Below, piece by piece: positions 13,719 to 22,240 of a stretch of DNA of 25,942 bases. A model generated the notes under the pieces. It ran no database searches and was not told the origin of the DNA. It saw nothing but the letters and a program-made list of their open reading frames with translations. Positions within the stretch are counted from its first letter, which is position 1; the number at the start of each line of letters is the position of its first letter. This DNA is from an uncultured Collinsella sp. Its GTDB lineage: Bacteria > Actinomycetota > Coriobacteriia > Coriobacteriales > Coriobacteriaceae. The position numbers and the translations under genes were made by a program. The stretch lies in assembly GCA_900544995.1 (NCBI GenBank), contig UQXC01000028.1, forward strand, positions 1 through 25,942, in the 5' to 3' direction.

Positions 13719-15048
13719 AGAGATGCCCCATCAGATCGGTGTGATACATGCCCGACAAGAACTCGTCGTTTGCCAGCACGTCGAGCTGAAGCTCGCTGTT
13801 TTCGCTCACGCCCTCAATCACGAGCTCGCCCAGGGCCGAGCGCATCTTACGAATAGCGCCGTCACGCGTGGGCGCACACACGATGAGCTTGCCGAGCATA
13901 GAGTCGTAGTACGGCGGAACTTTCGCACCGGTAAACATGGCGGAATCCCAGCGTACGCGCGGACCGCCCGGCACACGCAACGCGGTGACCGTTCCGCAGG
14001 ACGGCAGAAAGTCCGGCGTTTCGGCATTGATGCGGCACTCCATGGCGTGGTTGCGGACCGGCATGTCCTCCTGCTCAAAGGGCAGAGGCTGGCCGGCTGC
14101 CACGCGCAGCTGCCACTTGACCAAGTCGGTATCGGTCACAAACTCTGTAACCGGATGCTCCACCTGCAAGCGCGTGTTCATTTCCATAAAGTAGAAATTG
14201 CCGTCGTCCGAATACAGAAACTCGATGGTACCGGCTCCTTCGTAGCCGACGGCACGAGCCAGGTCACGCGCTGCCTTGTGCATGCGAGCACGAATGTCGT
14301 TGTGTCCGTCGAGGCACGGCGCGGGACTCTCTTCGATCAGCTTTTGGTTGCGACGCTGCACCGAGCACTCGCGCTCGCCGAGCGAAAATACATGGCCCTG
14401 CTTATCGGCCATAATCTGCACCTCAACGTGGTGCGCCGGCGCGACGAACTTCTCCATGTAGCACTCGCCGTCGCCAAAAACGGCCTCGCCCTCGGCACGC
14501 GCCTCGATGAACGCCTTTGCCGCATCTTCCACGCGCTCGACCTTGCGAATGCCGCGACCGCCACCGCCCGCGCGCGCCTTAATGAGCACGGGACAGCCAA
14601 TGCGCTCGGCCTCGGCCGTCGCCTCCTCGGGACTTTTGAGCAAATCGCAGCCCGGCACGATGGGCACGCCCGCCGCGGCAGCCGTTCGGCGTGCGGCGTC
14701 CTTGTCGCCCATGCTGTCGATCACCTCGGCCGAAGGACCGACAAAAGCCAGGCCATACTTGTCGCAGTCGCGTACAAAGCTCGCCTTCTCGGAAAAGAAG
14801 CCGTACCCAGGATGGATCGCCTTTGCGCCCGACTTTACGGCACAGGTGAGCACGGCATCGTCGTTGAGGTAGCTCTCGGCAAGACGCGGGCCGCCGATGC
14901 AATACGCCTCGTCGGCAAGTTGCACGTGCAGCGCGTCCGCATCGGCCGTGGAATAAACGGCGACGGTCTTGATGCCCATATCGCGGCACGCGCGGATAAC
15001 ACGGACCGCGACTTCGCCGCGATTGGCGATGAGCACTTTGTCGAACAT
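13705..15048 (-). CDS. accC: Acetyl-CoA carboxylase, biotin carboxylase subunit
   Basis: A 447-residue ATP-grasp enzyme that carboxylates the biotin on AccB. The N-terminal MFDKVLIANRGEVAVRVIRA marks the true start at 15048, with AAGGAAGG upstream; a 73-codon in-frame extension upstream is spurious. The glycine-rich ATP loop (KARAGGGGRGIRKV), EKFVAPAHHVEVQIMAD and MNTRLQVEHPVTE are all present. It follows fabZ by 10 bp and overlaps accDA. Confidence 0.97.
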   Translation of the reverse strand: MFDKVLIANRGEVAVRVIRACRDMGIKTVAVYSTADADALHVQLADEAYCIGGPRLAESYLNDDAVLTCAVKSGAKAIHPGYGFFSEKASFVRDCDKYGLAFVGPSAEVIDSMGDKDAARRTAAAAGVPIVPGCDLLKSPEEATAEAERIGCPVLIKARAGGGGRGIRKVERVEDAAKAFIEARAEGEAVFGDGECYMEKFVAPAHHVEVQIMADKQGHVFSLGERECSVQRRNQKLIEESPAPCLDGHNDIRARMHKAARDLARAVGYEGAGTIEFLYSDDGNFYFMEMNTRLQVEHPVTEFVTDTDLVKWQLRVAAGQPLPFEQEDMPVRNHAMECRINAETPDFLPSCGTVTALRVPGGPRVRWDSAMFTGAKVPPYYDSMLGKLIVCAPTRDGAIRKMRSALGELVIEGVSENSELQLDVLANDEFLSGMYHTDLMGHLYADE

Positions 15049-15058
15049 GAAGCCTTCC

Positions 15059-15481
15059 TTAACTTTCGTGCATGAGTGCAAAAGACATATCGGCGCGGCA
15101 GCAAACCTCACCGTTGACGCTCGCAGTACCCGTCGCAAAGCGGAACGGCCCGCGCGCACGCGTGATGGTGCACACCAGATCCACCGTGTCGCCCGGGCGC
15201 ACCGGACGCTTAAAGCGCACCTTGTCCAGACTCGTGTAGAACGGCGTCGCGCCGCGCGCCTCCTCATCGCCCATCAGTAGCACGCAACAGTTTTGGGCGA
15301 GCATCTCGCACTGAATCACGCCGGGGACCACCGGGTTTCCCGGAAAATGCCCCTGCAAAAAGTACTCGTCGCCCGTGATCGTGATCTTGCCGTGGGCCTC
15401 GTCGCCCACCAGCTCGGCCTCGTCGAGCAAAAGCATCGGCTCGCGATGCGGCAACAGCTTCTTGAGCTCTTCTTTGTTCAT
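15059..15481 (-). CDS. fabZ: 3-hydroxyacyl-ACP dehydratase
   Basis: About 140 residues with the hot-dog fold. It dehydrates 3-hydroxyacyl-ACP in each elongation cycle. LPHREPMLLLD is the N-terminal signature. The catalytic pair lies in HFPGNPVVPGVIQCEM (His45 and Glu59). The ATG at 15481 is chosen because AGGTGA precedes it; GTG at 15490 and ATG at 15487 are equally in frame and possible, the first directly abutting the accB stop. No FabA or FabM is encoded nearby, so the route to unsaturated fatty acids is not visible here. Confidence 0.95.
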   Translation of the reverse strand: MNKEELKKLLPHREPMLLLDEAELVGDEAHGKITITGDEYFLQGHFPGNPVVPGVIQCEMLAQNCCVLLMGDEEARGATPFYTSLDKVRFKRPVRPGDTVDLVCTITRARGPFRFATGTASVNGEVCCRADMSFALMHES

Positions 15482-15490
15482 GGACATCAC

Positions 15491-15967
15491 CTATCCGATC
15501 CTCATGAGGCAGCTGCCAAACTCCACGAGGTCGCCGTCGGCCACGCAGATCTCGAGCACCTCGCCGTCTGCCTCGGCCGTCACCTCGTTGAGAACCTTCA
15601 TGGCCTCGATGATGCAGAGGGTCTCGCCGGCCTTGACCTTAGAGCCCACGTGCACAAACGGCTCGTCGCCCGGCGCCGGGGCAGCATAGAAAACGCCGAC
15701 CATGGGAGCGGTCACCTCGGTGCCCTTGGGCTCCGGTGCGGCGGCAGGCGCCTGCGCGGCGGGCTCCGGTGCGGCGGCAGGCACGGCGACAGGAGCCACC
15801 GCCGGAGCAGTCACGGCACCCGGCATAGGCATGGGCACGGCAACCGGCTGTGCGGCGCTCGCGCGCTCGAGTTCGACCGCGGTGCCATCGGGCTCCTCAA
15901 CGCGTACGCGCGTGAGGCCGCGGTCCTCCATAACATCGGCTATCTCGGCAAGTCTTTTGGAATCCAT
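15491..15967 (-). CDS. accB: Biotin carboxyl carrier protein of acetyl-CoA carboxylase
   Basis: A 158-residue carrier with three parts: an N-terminal helical segment (1-40), an Ala/Pro-rich flexible linker (about 41-82), and the biotinyl domain (about 83-158). The biotin-accepting lysine is K124 in the EAMKV motif. The thumb segment (VGVFYAAPAPGDEPFV) is like that of E. coli BCCP. It starts 3 nt after the fabF stop, with GAGGAG as ribosome site. The ligase divergently encoded at 21348 is the likely modifying enzyme. Confidence 0.96.
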   Translation of the reverse strand: MDSKRLAEIADVMEDRGLTRVRVEEPDGTAVELERASAAQPVAVPMPMPGAVTAPAVAPVAVPAAAPEPAAQAPAAAPEPKGTEVTAPMVGVFYAAPAPGDEPFVHVGSKVKAGETLCIIEAMKVLNEVTAEADGEVLEICVADGDLVEFGSCLMRIG

Positions 15968-15970
15968 GCT

Positions 15971-17218
15971 CTAGCTCCTCGTATATCTACGCAGCGCGAT
16001 GGCGGCGTTGTGTCCGCCAAAGCCCAGGTTGGTCGAAAGCGCCCAGGTAAGGTCGGCGCGAACCGCGCGATTGGGCGTGTAGTCAAGATCGCAGGCGGGA
16101 TCGGGCGTGTGGTAGTTAATGGTCGGCGGCACCACGCCTTGTTCGAGCGCCATGGCGCAGGCCATGACCTCGATGGCGCCCGTGGCACCGATCATGTGGC
16201 CGGTCATCGACTTTGTCGACGAGACGTGCGCGGCGCGCGCCGCGTCCTCGCCGAGTGCACGCTTAATGCCCGCCGTCTCGGACGAATCGTTGAGCTTGGT
16301 AGATGTGCCGTGGGCATTGATGTAGAGACCCTCGGAAGGCTTGACGTCGCCCTCGGTCACCGCCAGCGATATCGCGCGGGCAATGCCGGCAGCCTCGGGA
16401 TCAGGGCTCGTGATGTGATAGGCATCATCGGTGTTGCCGTAGCCCACGACCTCGGCATAAATGTGCGCACCGCGCGCCTGCGCATGTTCCATGCTCTCGA
16501 GCACGAGCACGCAGGCGCCCTCGCCCATCACAAAGCCGTCGCGGTCTGCATCGAACGGACGGCAGGCCGTCGCGGGATCGGGGTTGGTGGTCAATGCGCG
16601 GCAGGACGTAAAGCCCGCAACGGCATCGGGGATAATTGCGGCCTCGGCGCCGCCCGCGAGGATCGCGTCGGCATAGCCGTGCTTGATGGCGCGGAACGCC
16701 TCGCCCACCGCATGGGCCGAGGTTGCGCACGCGGTCACCACGGGCAGGGTCGGGCCCTTTGCCTTGTGGCGGATTGCGATATTGCCCGATGCCATGTTGG
16801 GGATCATCATCGCGATCATATAGGGCGATGCGCGGCGGGGCCCCCGATCGGCGATCGTGTGGACGTTGTCGACGAGCGTCTGCATGCCGCCCACGCCCGA
16901 CCCCACGTAGACGCCCAGGCGCTCGCGATCGATGGCGCCTTCGACATCAAAGCCCGCATCGTGCATTGCCTCGTCCGAAGCCGCCATCGCAAACTGAACG
17001 CAGAGGTCCAGATGCTTGGCGTCACGCTTGCCAAAGTACTCGTTGCCGTCAAAGCCCTTGACCTCGGCCGCCACCTTGACGGCAAACGCATCGGTATCGA
17101 AGTGCGTGATCGGGCCGATGCCGCACGTGCCGGCGCACATGGCCGCCCAGGTGGCAAGCGCGGTGTTGCCGAGCGGCGACACGGCACCGATGCCGGTGAT
17201 TGCAACTCTCTGTTCCAT
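15971..17218 (-). CDS. fabF: 3-oxoacyl-ACP synthase II
   Basis: A 415-residue condensing enzyme that extends acyl-ACP with malonyl-ACP. The thiolase-fold Cys-His-His triad is C164 (VTACATSAHAVGEA), H303 (NAHGTST) and H341 (KSMTGHMIGATG), at the same positions as in E. coli FabF. The start MEQRVAITGIGAVSPLG at 17218 has GAGGAG six bases upstream; the adjacent ATG at 17221 is a near-equal alternative. It lies 39 bp after fabG. Confidence 0.97.
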   Translation of the reverse strand: MEQRVAITGIGAVSPLGNTALATWAAMCAGTCGIGPITHFDTDAFAVKVAAEVKGFDGNEYFGKRDAKHLDLCVQFAMAASDEAMHDAGFDVEGAIDRERLGVYVGSGVGGMQTLVDNVHTIADRGPRRASPYMIAMMIPNMASGNIAIRHKAKGPTLPVVTACATSAHAVGEAFRAIKHGYADAILAGGAEAAIIPDAVAGFTSCRALTTNPDPATACRPFDADRDGFVMGEGACVLVLESMEHAQARGAHIYAEVVGYGNTDDAYHITSPDPEAAGIARAISLAVTEGDVKPSEGLYINAHGTSTKLNDSSETAGIKRALGEDAARAAHVSSTKSMTGHMIGATGAIEVMACAMALEQGVVPPTINYHTPDPACDLDYTPNRAVRADLTWALSTNLGFGGHNAAIALRRYTRS

Positions 17219-17257
17219 CATGGTCTCCTCATCCAAGCCGTTCTTCGGCCCTGATTT

Positions 17258-18031
17258 CTACATCGCCATTCCGCCGTCGACGCGTATGACTTCGCCCGTA
17301 ATGTAGGCAGCCGCATCGCTCGCTAAAAAGCGCACCACGCCGGCCACCTCCTCGGGGCACGCCATGCGCTTAAGGGGAATCTGGTCCTCGGTGGCCGCAC
17401 GCACCTTCTCAGAGAGCTTTGCCGTCATATCGGTCTCGACAAACCCGGGGGCGACCGCGTTCACTCGTACGCCGCGGGGCGCAAGCTCGCGCGCTACCGC
17501 CTTGGTCAGGCCGATCACGCCCGCCTTAGAGGCAGCGTAGTTGGCCTGCCCGGCATTGCCCATCAGGCCCACAACCGAGCTCATGTTGATGACGCAACCG
17601 CCGCGCTGGCGCATAAAGGTCTTGGTGAGCGCGCGCGTCGTGTTAAACGTTCCTTTAAGATTGACATCGAGCACGCGATCGAAGGCGTCATCGCCCATGC
17701 GCATGAGCAGGCCATCGCGGGTGATGCCAGCGTTGTTGACGAGCGCCCAAATGGAGCCAAAGTCGTTGAGGACCGCTTCCACGCACGCGTTGACGGCAGC
17801 GGGGTCGGCCACGTCACATTGATATGAGCACGCCGTGGCGCCAGCCGCCTCGCAGGCGTCGCACGTCTCGCGCGCCGCATCGACGCTGCCGGCATAGACG
17901 ACGGCGATATCAAAGCCGTCCTCCGCCAGGCCCACGGCACAAGCGCGACCGATGCCGCGCGAGCCGCCCGTGACCAGTGCCACGCGACGTGAGTCGTTGC
18001 GCTCGAGCGCGCCGTTGTTCAAGTTGCCCAT
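17258..18031 (-). CDS. fabG: 3-oxoacyl-ACP reductase
   Basis: A 257-residue short-chain dehydrogenase that uses NADPH to reduce 3-oxoacyl-ACP. The cofactor loop is TGGSRGIG (21-28). NNAG is at 99-102, and the catalytic triad is S152, Y165 and K169 (YAASK). The N-terminus is about 14 residues longer than usual (MGNLNNGALERNDS). The start has AAAGGA upstream. It follows fabD by 30 bp. Confidence 0.97.
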   Translation of the reverse strand: MGNLNNGALERNDSRRVALVTGGSRGIGRACAVGLAEDGFDIAVVYAGSVDAARETCDACEAAGATACSYQCDVADPAAVNACVEAVLNDFGSIWALVNNAGITRDGLLMRMGDDAFDRVLDVNLKGTFNTTRALTKTFMRQRGGCVINMSSVVGLMGNAGQANYAASKAGVIGLTKAVARELAPRGVRVNAVAPGFVETDMTAKLSEKVRAATEDQIPLKRMACPEEVAGVVRFLASDAAAYITGEVIRVDGGMAM

Positions 18032-18061
18032 GTCATTCCTTTCGGGTTACAGCCCTGTGAA

Positions 18062-18988
18062 CTATGCGAGCTCGTCGGCAATAGCTGCGACCTGCTCGAC
18101 CGTTTCGCACGAATACACACGAACGTCGCTCAGCGTACGCTTGACCAAGCCCGACAGCGTTTTGCCGGGGCCGACCTCAATAAACGTGTCGATGCCTTGA
18201 TCCTGCAGAGCATGCAGCGTGTCGACCCAGCGCACGGCATGACTCACCTGGTTGGCCAGCACCTCCGATGCCGTCTGGGGGTCCGCCGGATAGGGCGCCG
18301 CTGTCATATTTGCCAAAACAGGAATGAGCAACGGGGACGGCGCGTGACCGGCCTCAATATATGCGGCAAGGCCACAGGCCACCTCGGCCATATAGGGGCT
18401 ATGAAATGCACCCGACACCGCGACCTTCATGGCGCGGCCGCCAGCCTCTTTTACTAGGACGTCGAGGGTCTGCAGCGCATCGGGCGCTCCGGCCACAACC
18501 GTCTGCTGGGGACTGTTGTAGTTGACCGGCCAGCAGTCCTCGCCGGCCTGCGCAGCCAGGTTCTCGACTTGCGCAGCATCAAGTTTGATGACGGCGCGCA
18601 TGCCGCCGGGGTGACGCTCGGCCGCCGTGGCCATCAATGCCGCGCGCTCACACACGAGCTCAAAACCCGCTCGCGTATCGAATGCCCCCGCAAAGGTGAG
18701 TGCAGCGACCTCGCCCAGCGAGAATCCCGCACAGGCGGCAGGCACCACGCCGCGCTCGCGCAGGGCGACGGCGACAGCCAAGTCGTGCACGAACACGCAA
18801 GGCTGCGTGTTCTCGGTCTGCGAGAGCTCCTCCTTGGAGGCGCTCCGGCACTGCTCGCTCGTCCCCGGGCGCACCTCATCGGCAATGGCGAACACCTCGG
18901 CAGCCGCCGGCGATGTCTCGATCAAGTCGACGCCCATCGCGGGGTGCTGGGCACCCTGGCCGGCAAACAAAAACGCTACGCCACCCAT
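18062..18988 (-). CDS. fabD: Malonyl-CoA:ACP transacylase
   Basis: A 308-residue enzyme that transfers malonyl from CoA to AcpP. The N-terminal FLFAGQGAQHPAMG, the nucleophile S90 in GFSLGE and H196 in SGAFHSPYM are all present, as is the C-terminal EVGPGKTLSGLVKR. The ATG at 18988 has GAAGGG nine bases upstream; a GTG at 18994 is possible. The start lies inside the last codons of fabK (13-bp overlap), implying coupling. Confidence 0.97.
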   Translation of the reverse strand: MGGVAFLFAGQGAQHPAMGVDLIETSPAAAEVFAIADEVRPGTSEQCRSASKEELSQTENTQPCVFVHDLAVAVALRERGVVPAACAGFSLGEVAALTFAGAFDTRAGFELVCERAALMATAAERHPGGMRAVIKLDAAQVENLAAQAGEDCWPVNYNSPQQTVVAGAPDALQTLDVLVKEAGGRAMKVAVSGAFHSPYMAEVACGLAAYIEAGHAPSPLLIPVLANMTAAPYPADPQTASEVLANQVSHAVRWVDTLHALQDQGIDTFIEVGPGKTLSGLVKRTLSDVRVYSCETVEQVAAIADELA

Positions 18989-19920
18989 GCGCACGCACCC
19001 TTCAGGACGTGCTCGGCGCCATCGACCAGGTCGTCAACGATTTCGCGTGCGCTCTGGCGCTCGTTGACCATGCCGGCAATCTGTCCACACAAAAACGAAC
19101 CCTCTTCGTAGTTGCCGTCCTTGGCGGCCTTACGCAGCGCACCGGTTCCCATAGCACCGAGCTCCTCGGCACTCGCGCCGGAACCCTCGCTCTTGGCATA
19201 GGCGTTGGTGAAGGGGCTCTTGAGGGCGCGCACTGGATGTCCCGTCGAGCGACCGGTCGCACGCGTCGAAGTGTCGTTGGCCTTCAGGACCATCTCTTTG
19301 TACTGCTCCGAGACGGTGCACTCGTCTGCGACCAGAAAGCGCGTACCCACTTGCACGCCTTCGGCGCCCAGCATAAAGGCGGCCGCCACGCCGCGGCCGT
19401 CGGCAATACCGCCGGCGGCCACGACGGGAATGTCAACCGCATCGACGACCTGCGGCACCAGTGCCATCGTCGAGGTCTCGCCAATATGGCCGCCCGATTC
19501 GGTACCCTCGGCAACAACCGCCGTGGCTCCACGACGTGCCACGAGGCGCGCCAGCGCCACCGAGGCAACGACCGGGATGACCTTGATGCCCGCCTCGTTC
19601 CACGCCTTCATGTACTTGGCGGGATTGCCGGCGCCCGTCACGACGACCGGCACTCGCTCGTCAATCACGACCTGCGCGACCTCGTCGGCAAACGGGCTCA
19701 TGAGCATGACGTTGACGCCAAAGGGCTTATCCGTCTTGGCGCGCAGCTCATGAATCTGGTCGCGAAGCCAGTTGGCGTCGGCGTTCATGGCCGCGATGAT
19801 GCCTAAGCCACCCGCCTCGGACACTGCGGACGCCAGCGAGGCATCGGCAATCCAGGCCATACCGCCCTGGAACACGGGCTTTTCGATGCCGAGCAGATCG
19901 CAGAGAGGAGTCTTGAGCAT
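18976..19920 (-). CDS. fabK: Enoyl-ACP reductase II (FMN-dependent FabK type)
   Basis: A 314-residue TIM-barrel flavoprotein that completes the elongation cycle. FQGGMAWIADASLASAVSEAGG, AEGTESGGHIGE (138-148, His145) and VVAAGGIADGRGVAAA followed by GAEGVQVGTRF match FabK/2-nitropropane dioxygenase family enoyl reductases; the His matches the residue known to be important in pneumococcal FabK. FabK enzymes are not inhibited by triclosan, unlike FabI, and no FabI is in the window. It lies 2 nt after acpP. Confidence 0.95.
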   Translation of the reverse strand: MLKTPLCDLLGIEKPVFQGGMAWIADASLASAVSEAGGLGIIAAMNADANWLRDQIHELRAKTDKPFGVNVMLMSPFADEVAQVVIDERVPVVVTGAGNPAKYMKAWNEAGIKVIPVVASVALARLVARRGATAVVAEGTESGGHIGETSTMALVPQVVDAVDIPVVAAGGIADGRGVAAAFMLGAEGVQVGTRFLVADECTVSEQYKEMVLKANDTSTRATGRSTGHPVRALKSPFTNAYAKSEGSGASAEELGAMGTGALRKAAKDGNYEEGSFLCGQIAGMVNERQSAREIVDDLVDGAEHVLKGACAWVA

Positions 19921-19922
19921 CT

Positions 19923-20159
19923 CTACTTCTCCAATGCCGCCTCGACCGTATCGGCGAACTCGCCGACCGTCTTGGGGTTCTCCTCGGTATCGAGCTGGAT
20001 GCCAAACTCGTCCTCGACGGCAACGAGGATCTCGACGGTGCCCAGGCTGTCGAGACCAATCTCCTCGAGCGTGGACTCGGGCTTCATCTCGACATCGTCA
20101 AGACCGGCGGTCTCGCGGATAACGTCGCAAACGCGCTCGAAGGTCTTCTGATCTGCCAT
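19923..20159 (-). CDS. acpP: Acyl carrier protein
   Basis: A 78-residue acidic four-helix carrier. The phosphopantetheine attachment Ser38 lies in the GLDSLGTVEI motif. Upstream is AAAGGAG. In the 52-bp gap after fabH a small GCCC-cta-GGGC stem precedes the ribosome site, which may tune the high expression usually needed for ACP. Confidence 0.97.
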   Translation of the reverse strand: MADQKTFERVCDVIRETAGLDDVEMKPESTLEEIGLDSLGTVEILVAVEDEFGIQLDTEENPKTVGEFADTVEAALEK

Positions 20160-20211
20160 GGTAGTTCTCCTTTGTTTGTGCCCTAGGGGCGTTTTTATTT
20201 CCTATGTGCGA

Positions 20212-21171
20212 CTACTTCCAACGAAGCAGATAGCCACCTATATCCAGACCGGCGCCAAATCCAACCAAGGCGATGGTGTCGCCTGTGTGAAGTGCACCGG
20301 CGTTTGCCAGCCGGTCGAGGGCAAGCGGAATGCATGCGCTCGAAATGTTGCCGGTCTCGCGCAACGTGCGAACCACGCGCTCGTCCGGCACGCCCAGGCG
20401 CTTGACCGCCTGACTCAGGATTCGTTCGTTAGCCTGATGGAATACAAAATGATCGATGTCTTCGACCGAAATGCCCGCATCGCTCGCAAGCTTATGGACC
20501 GTGTCGCAGATGGCGTTGACGCCGAACTTGAACACGCGGCGACCATTCATGGACAGCACGCTCGCACTATCTGCGGAGTCCTTAAACGGCGAGGTGCCGA
20601 CCAGACCGGGAACGCGCAACGTCTCGACGTCGGGCGCCGTCGAAAGCTCAACGGCAAGGGGGTTGTCTCCCCCAGCCCCTATCACTGCAGCGCCCGCGCC
20701 GTCGCCAAAGAGCACGCACGTGGCGCGGTCTGACCAGTCAAGGGCGCGCGTCATCTGCTCGGAGGCAACGACAAGCACATGCTTGGCTCGTCCTCGAGCG
20801 ATATAGCCCTCGGCGACATCGAGCGCAAATACGAAGCCGGCACAAGCCGCCGAAACGTCGAAGGCTGGACATGTGGCACCCAGGCGCTCAGCAACGGCAC
20901 ACGCCTCGGCGGGAACAAGGTGGTCACCCGTCGTCGTCGAGCAGACGATCAGATCCAGCTGGCTCGCGTCGATTCCGGACACCTGGAGTGCCCGCTCGCT
21001 CGCCGCTACGGCAAGGTCGTCAAGTGACTCGGTGGTGCAGACGTGGCGGCTCTTGATACCTGTGCGAGTAAAAATCCACTCATCCGAGGTATCGAGGAAC
21101 TCAGACAGCTCGTCATTGGAAACGCTGCGCTCAGGAAGCGCCGAGCCTGTTCCAAGAATCGTGAAACCCAT
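20212..21171 (-). CDS. fabH: 3-oxoacyl-ACP synthase III
   Basis: A 319-residue enzyme that starts the pathway by condensing acyl-CoA with malonyl-ACP. The catalytic triad is C110 (SAACAGFVFALD), H245 (FHQANERI) and N275 (ETGNISSACIP), very close to E. coli positions. The start MGFTILGTGSALPER at 21171 has AGGAGG six bases before the ATG. It is the first gene of the operon. Chain-start preference (acetyl or branched) cannot be read from sequence. Confidence 0.97.
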   Translation of the reverse strand: MGFTILGTGSALPERSVSNDELSEFLDTSDEWIFTRTGIKSRHVCTTESLDDLAVAASERALQVSGIDASQLDLIVCSTTTGDHLVPAEACAVAERLGATCPAFDVSAACAGFVFALDVAEGYIARGRAKHVLVVASEQMTRALDWSDRATCVLFGDGAGAAVIGAGGDNPLAVELSTAPDVETLRVPGLVGTSPFKDSADSASVLSMNGRRVFKFGVNAICDTVHKLASDAGISVEDIDHFVFHQANERILSQAVKRLGVPDERVVRTLRETGNISSACIPLALDRLANAGALHTGDTIALVGFGAGLDIGGYLLRWK

Positions 21172-21190
21172 CACTAACCTCCTTTGAGTT

Positions 21191-21254
21191 GTTGACGTGT
21201 TTACATCGACCAAGAGAGGATAACGCATTTCAGTCTTTGTTGACGTGTTAACAT
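21191..21254. promoter_or_regulatory. Two 16-bp direct repeats between fabH and birA, candidate operator
   Basis: GTTGACGTGTTTACAT (21191-21206) and GTTGACGTGTTAACAT (21239-21254) differ at one base and start 48 bp apart. They lie in the divergent promoter region: the first is 20 bp upstream of the fabH start, the second near the middle. The second contains the palindrome TGTTAACA. They look like binding sites of one regulator acting on both directions, but no regulator gene is in the window. TTGACG in each may also serve as a -35 for birA. Confidence 0.55.
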
Positions 21255-21347
21255 TAAATTGTCCAAATGCGACAAAGGCTTCACATTGTGTCTATCTCTC
21301 GACACCATTGCGTCATTCACTTATTCAATAAGGAGGTAGCAGCCGCT

Positions 21348-22124
21348 ATGGATGCCCAATTAACGATTGTCGACGTAACCGGATCGACCAACGATGACCT
21401 GCTCGAGGCAGGAAAACAGGGTGCGCCGCACGGCACAGGACTTGCCGCCCGCGCGCAAACGGCAGGACGCGGCCGGCGCGGCCACAAGTGGGATTCAACC
21501 GCCGGCAACCTATTGCTTTCGATTGTCCTGCGTCCACGCGTTAATCCCGCAAAGTACTCTGGTCTTGCCGCCGTCAGCGGTCTAGCGGTGCTCGAGGCGC
21601 TCGAAAAGCAGGGTGTTGCAAACGAGATTGGCCTCAAATGGCCCAACGACCTGGTCGCGCGAGGACGCAAGCTCGGCGGCATTCTGGTCGAGGCCGCACG
21701 CGATAACGAAGGCAAACCTTTCGCCGTCTGCGGCATTGGCGTCAACGTAAACTACACGCCCCAAGAGGTGCCCGATGGCGGCCTGGCGGCAATTGGCCTC
21801 TCGGACCTCAACGAGAGCGTTCCCGCCGTCGACATGCTCCTCGATGAGGTTTATCACGCAGTTATAGACGCTGTAGATGCCTGGGCAGAACGCCTCAACG
21901 CCAAGGAAGAAGACGCCGGTCCGCTCGCGCCCGTCCGCGACGAATATATCGCTCACCTCAATTGGATCGGGGAGCACATTATCGCCCGCTCCCCCGCTGG
22001 AGACGAGCTGGCGCGAGGCATCTTTAAAACGGTCGATGGCTTTGGTCGCGCGTGCATCGAAACGAAAGACGGCTTGCGTTTCTTCCATTTTGAGGAGGCG
22101 TCTTTGCGTCCCTTGAGCAAATAG
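21348..22124 (+). CDS. birA: Biotin-[acetyl-CoA-carboxylase] ligase (no DNA-binding domain)
   Basis: A 258-residue enzyme that activates biotin with ATP and attaches it to the AccB lysine. The GRGRRG loop (40-45), KWPNDL (97-102), KLGGILVE and GIGVNVN are the family hallmarks, followed by a small C-terminal domain. The N-terminal helix-turn-helix of repressor-type BirA is absent, so this is a group I ligase without direct gene control. AGGAGG lies 11 nt before the ATG at 21348; an upstream in-frame start at 21267 was rejected. It is divergent from fabH, fitting its role in modifying AccB of that operon. Confidence 0.93.
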   Translation: MDAQLTIVDVTGSTNDDLLEAGKQGAPHGTGLAARAQTAGRGRRGHKWDSTAGNLLLSIVLRPRVNPAKYSGLAAVSGLAVLEALEKQGVANEIGLKWPNDLVARGRKLGGILVEAARDNEGKPFAVCGIGVNVNYTPQEVPDGGLAAIGLSDLNESVPAVDMLLDEVYHAVIDAVDAWAERLNAKEEDAGPLAPVRDEYIAHLNWIGEHIIARSPAGDELARGIFKTVDGFGRACIETKDGLRFFHFEEASLRPLSK

Positions 22125-22184
22125 GGCATCACAACCACCCTCTCGGCAGCCTTGCCCGGCGGTCCAAAACCATCATTCAAAACA

Positions 22185-22221
22185 AAAGGGCCCCGCTACC
22201 GTAACGGCAGCGGGGCCCTTT
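22185..22221. terminator. Bidirectional intrinsic terminator between birA and rpsJ
   Basis: AAAGGGCCCCGCT (22185-22197) and AGCGGGGCCCTTT (22209-22221) are a perfect 13-bp stem, with CCG/CGG continuing into the loop. On the minus strand the tail is TTTTGTTTTG, a good terminator for the rpsL-rpsJ operon. In the plus direction the T-run is short but it can also serve birA. Confidence 0.9.
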
Positions 22222-22240
22222 AAGCTATGAACGATATCGC

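Noticed and set aside
13495..17254. Long plus-strand frames opposite accC, accB and fabF
   Set aside because: They run antisense across several well-supported genes and have no domain content.
21229..21347. Assigning exact -35/-10 promoters for fabH and birA
   Set aside because: TTGACG and TATCCT-like hexamers exist but not at acceptable spacing for either direction, so no promoter is called.
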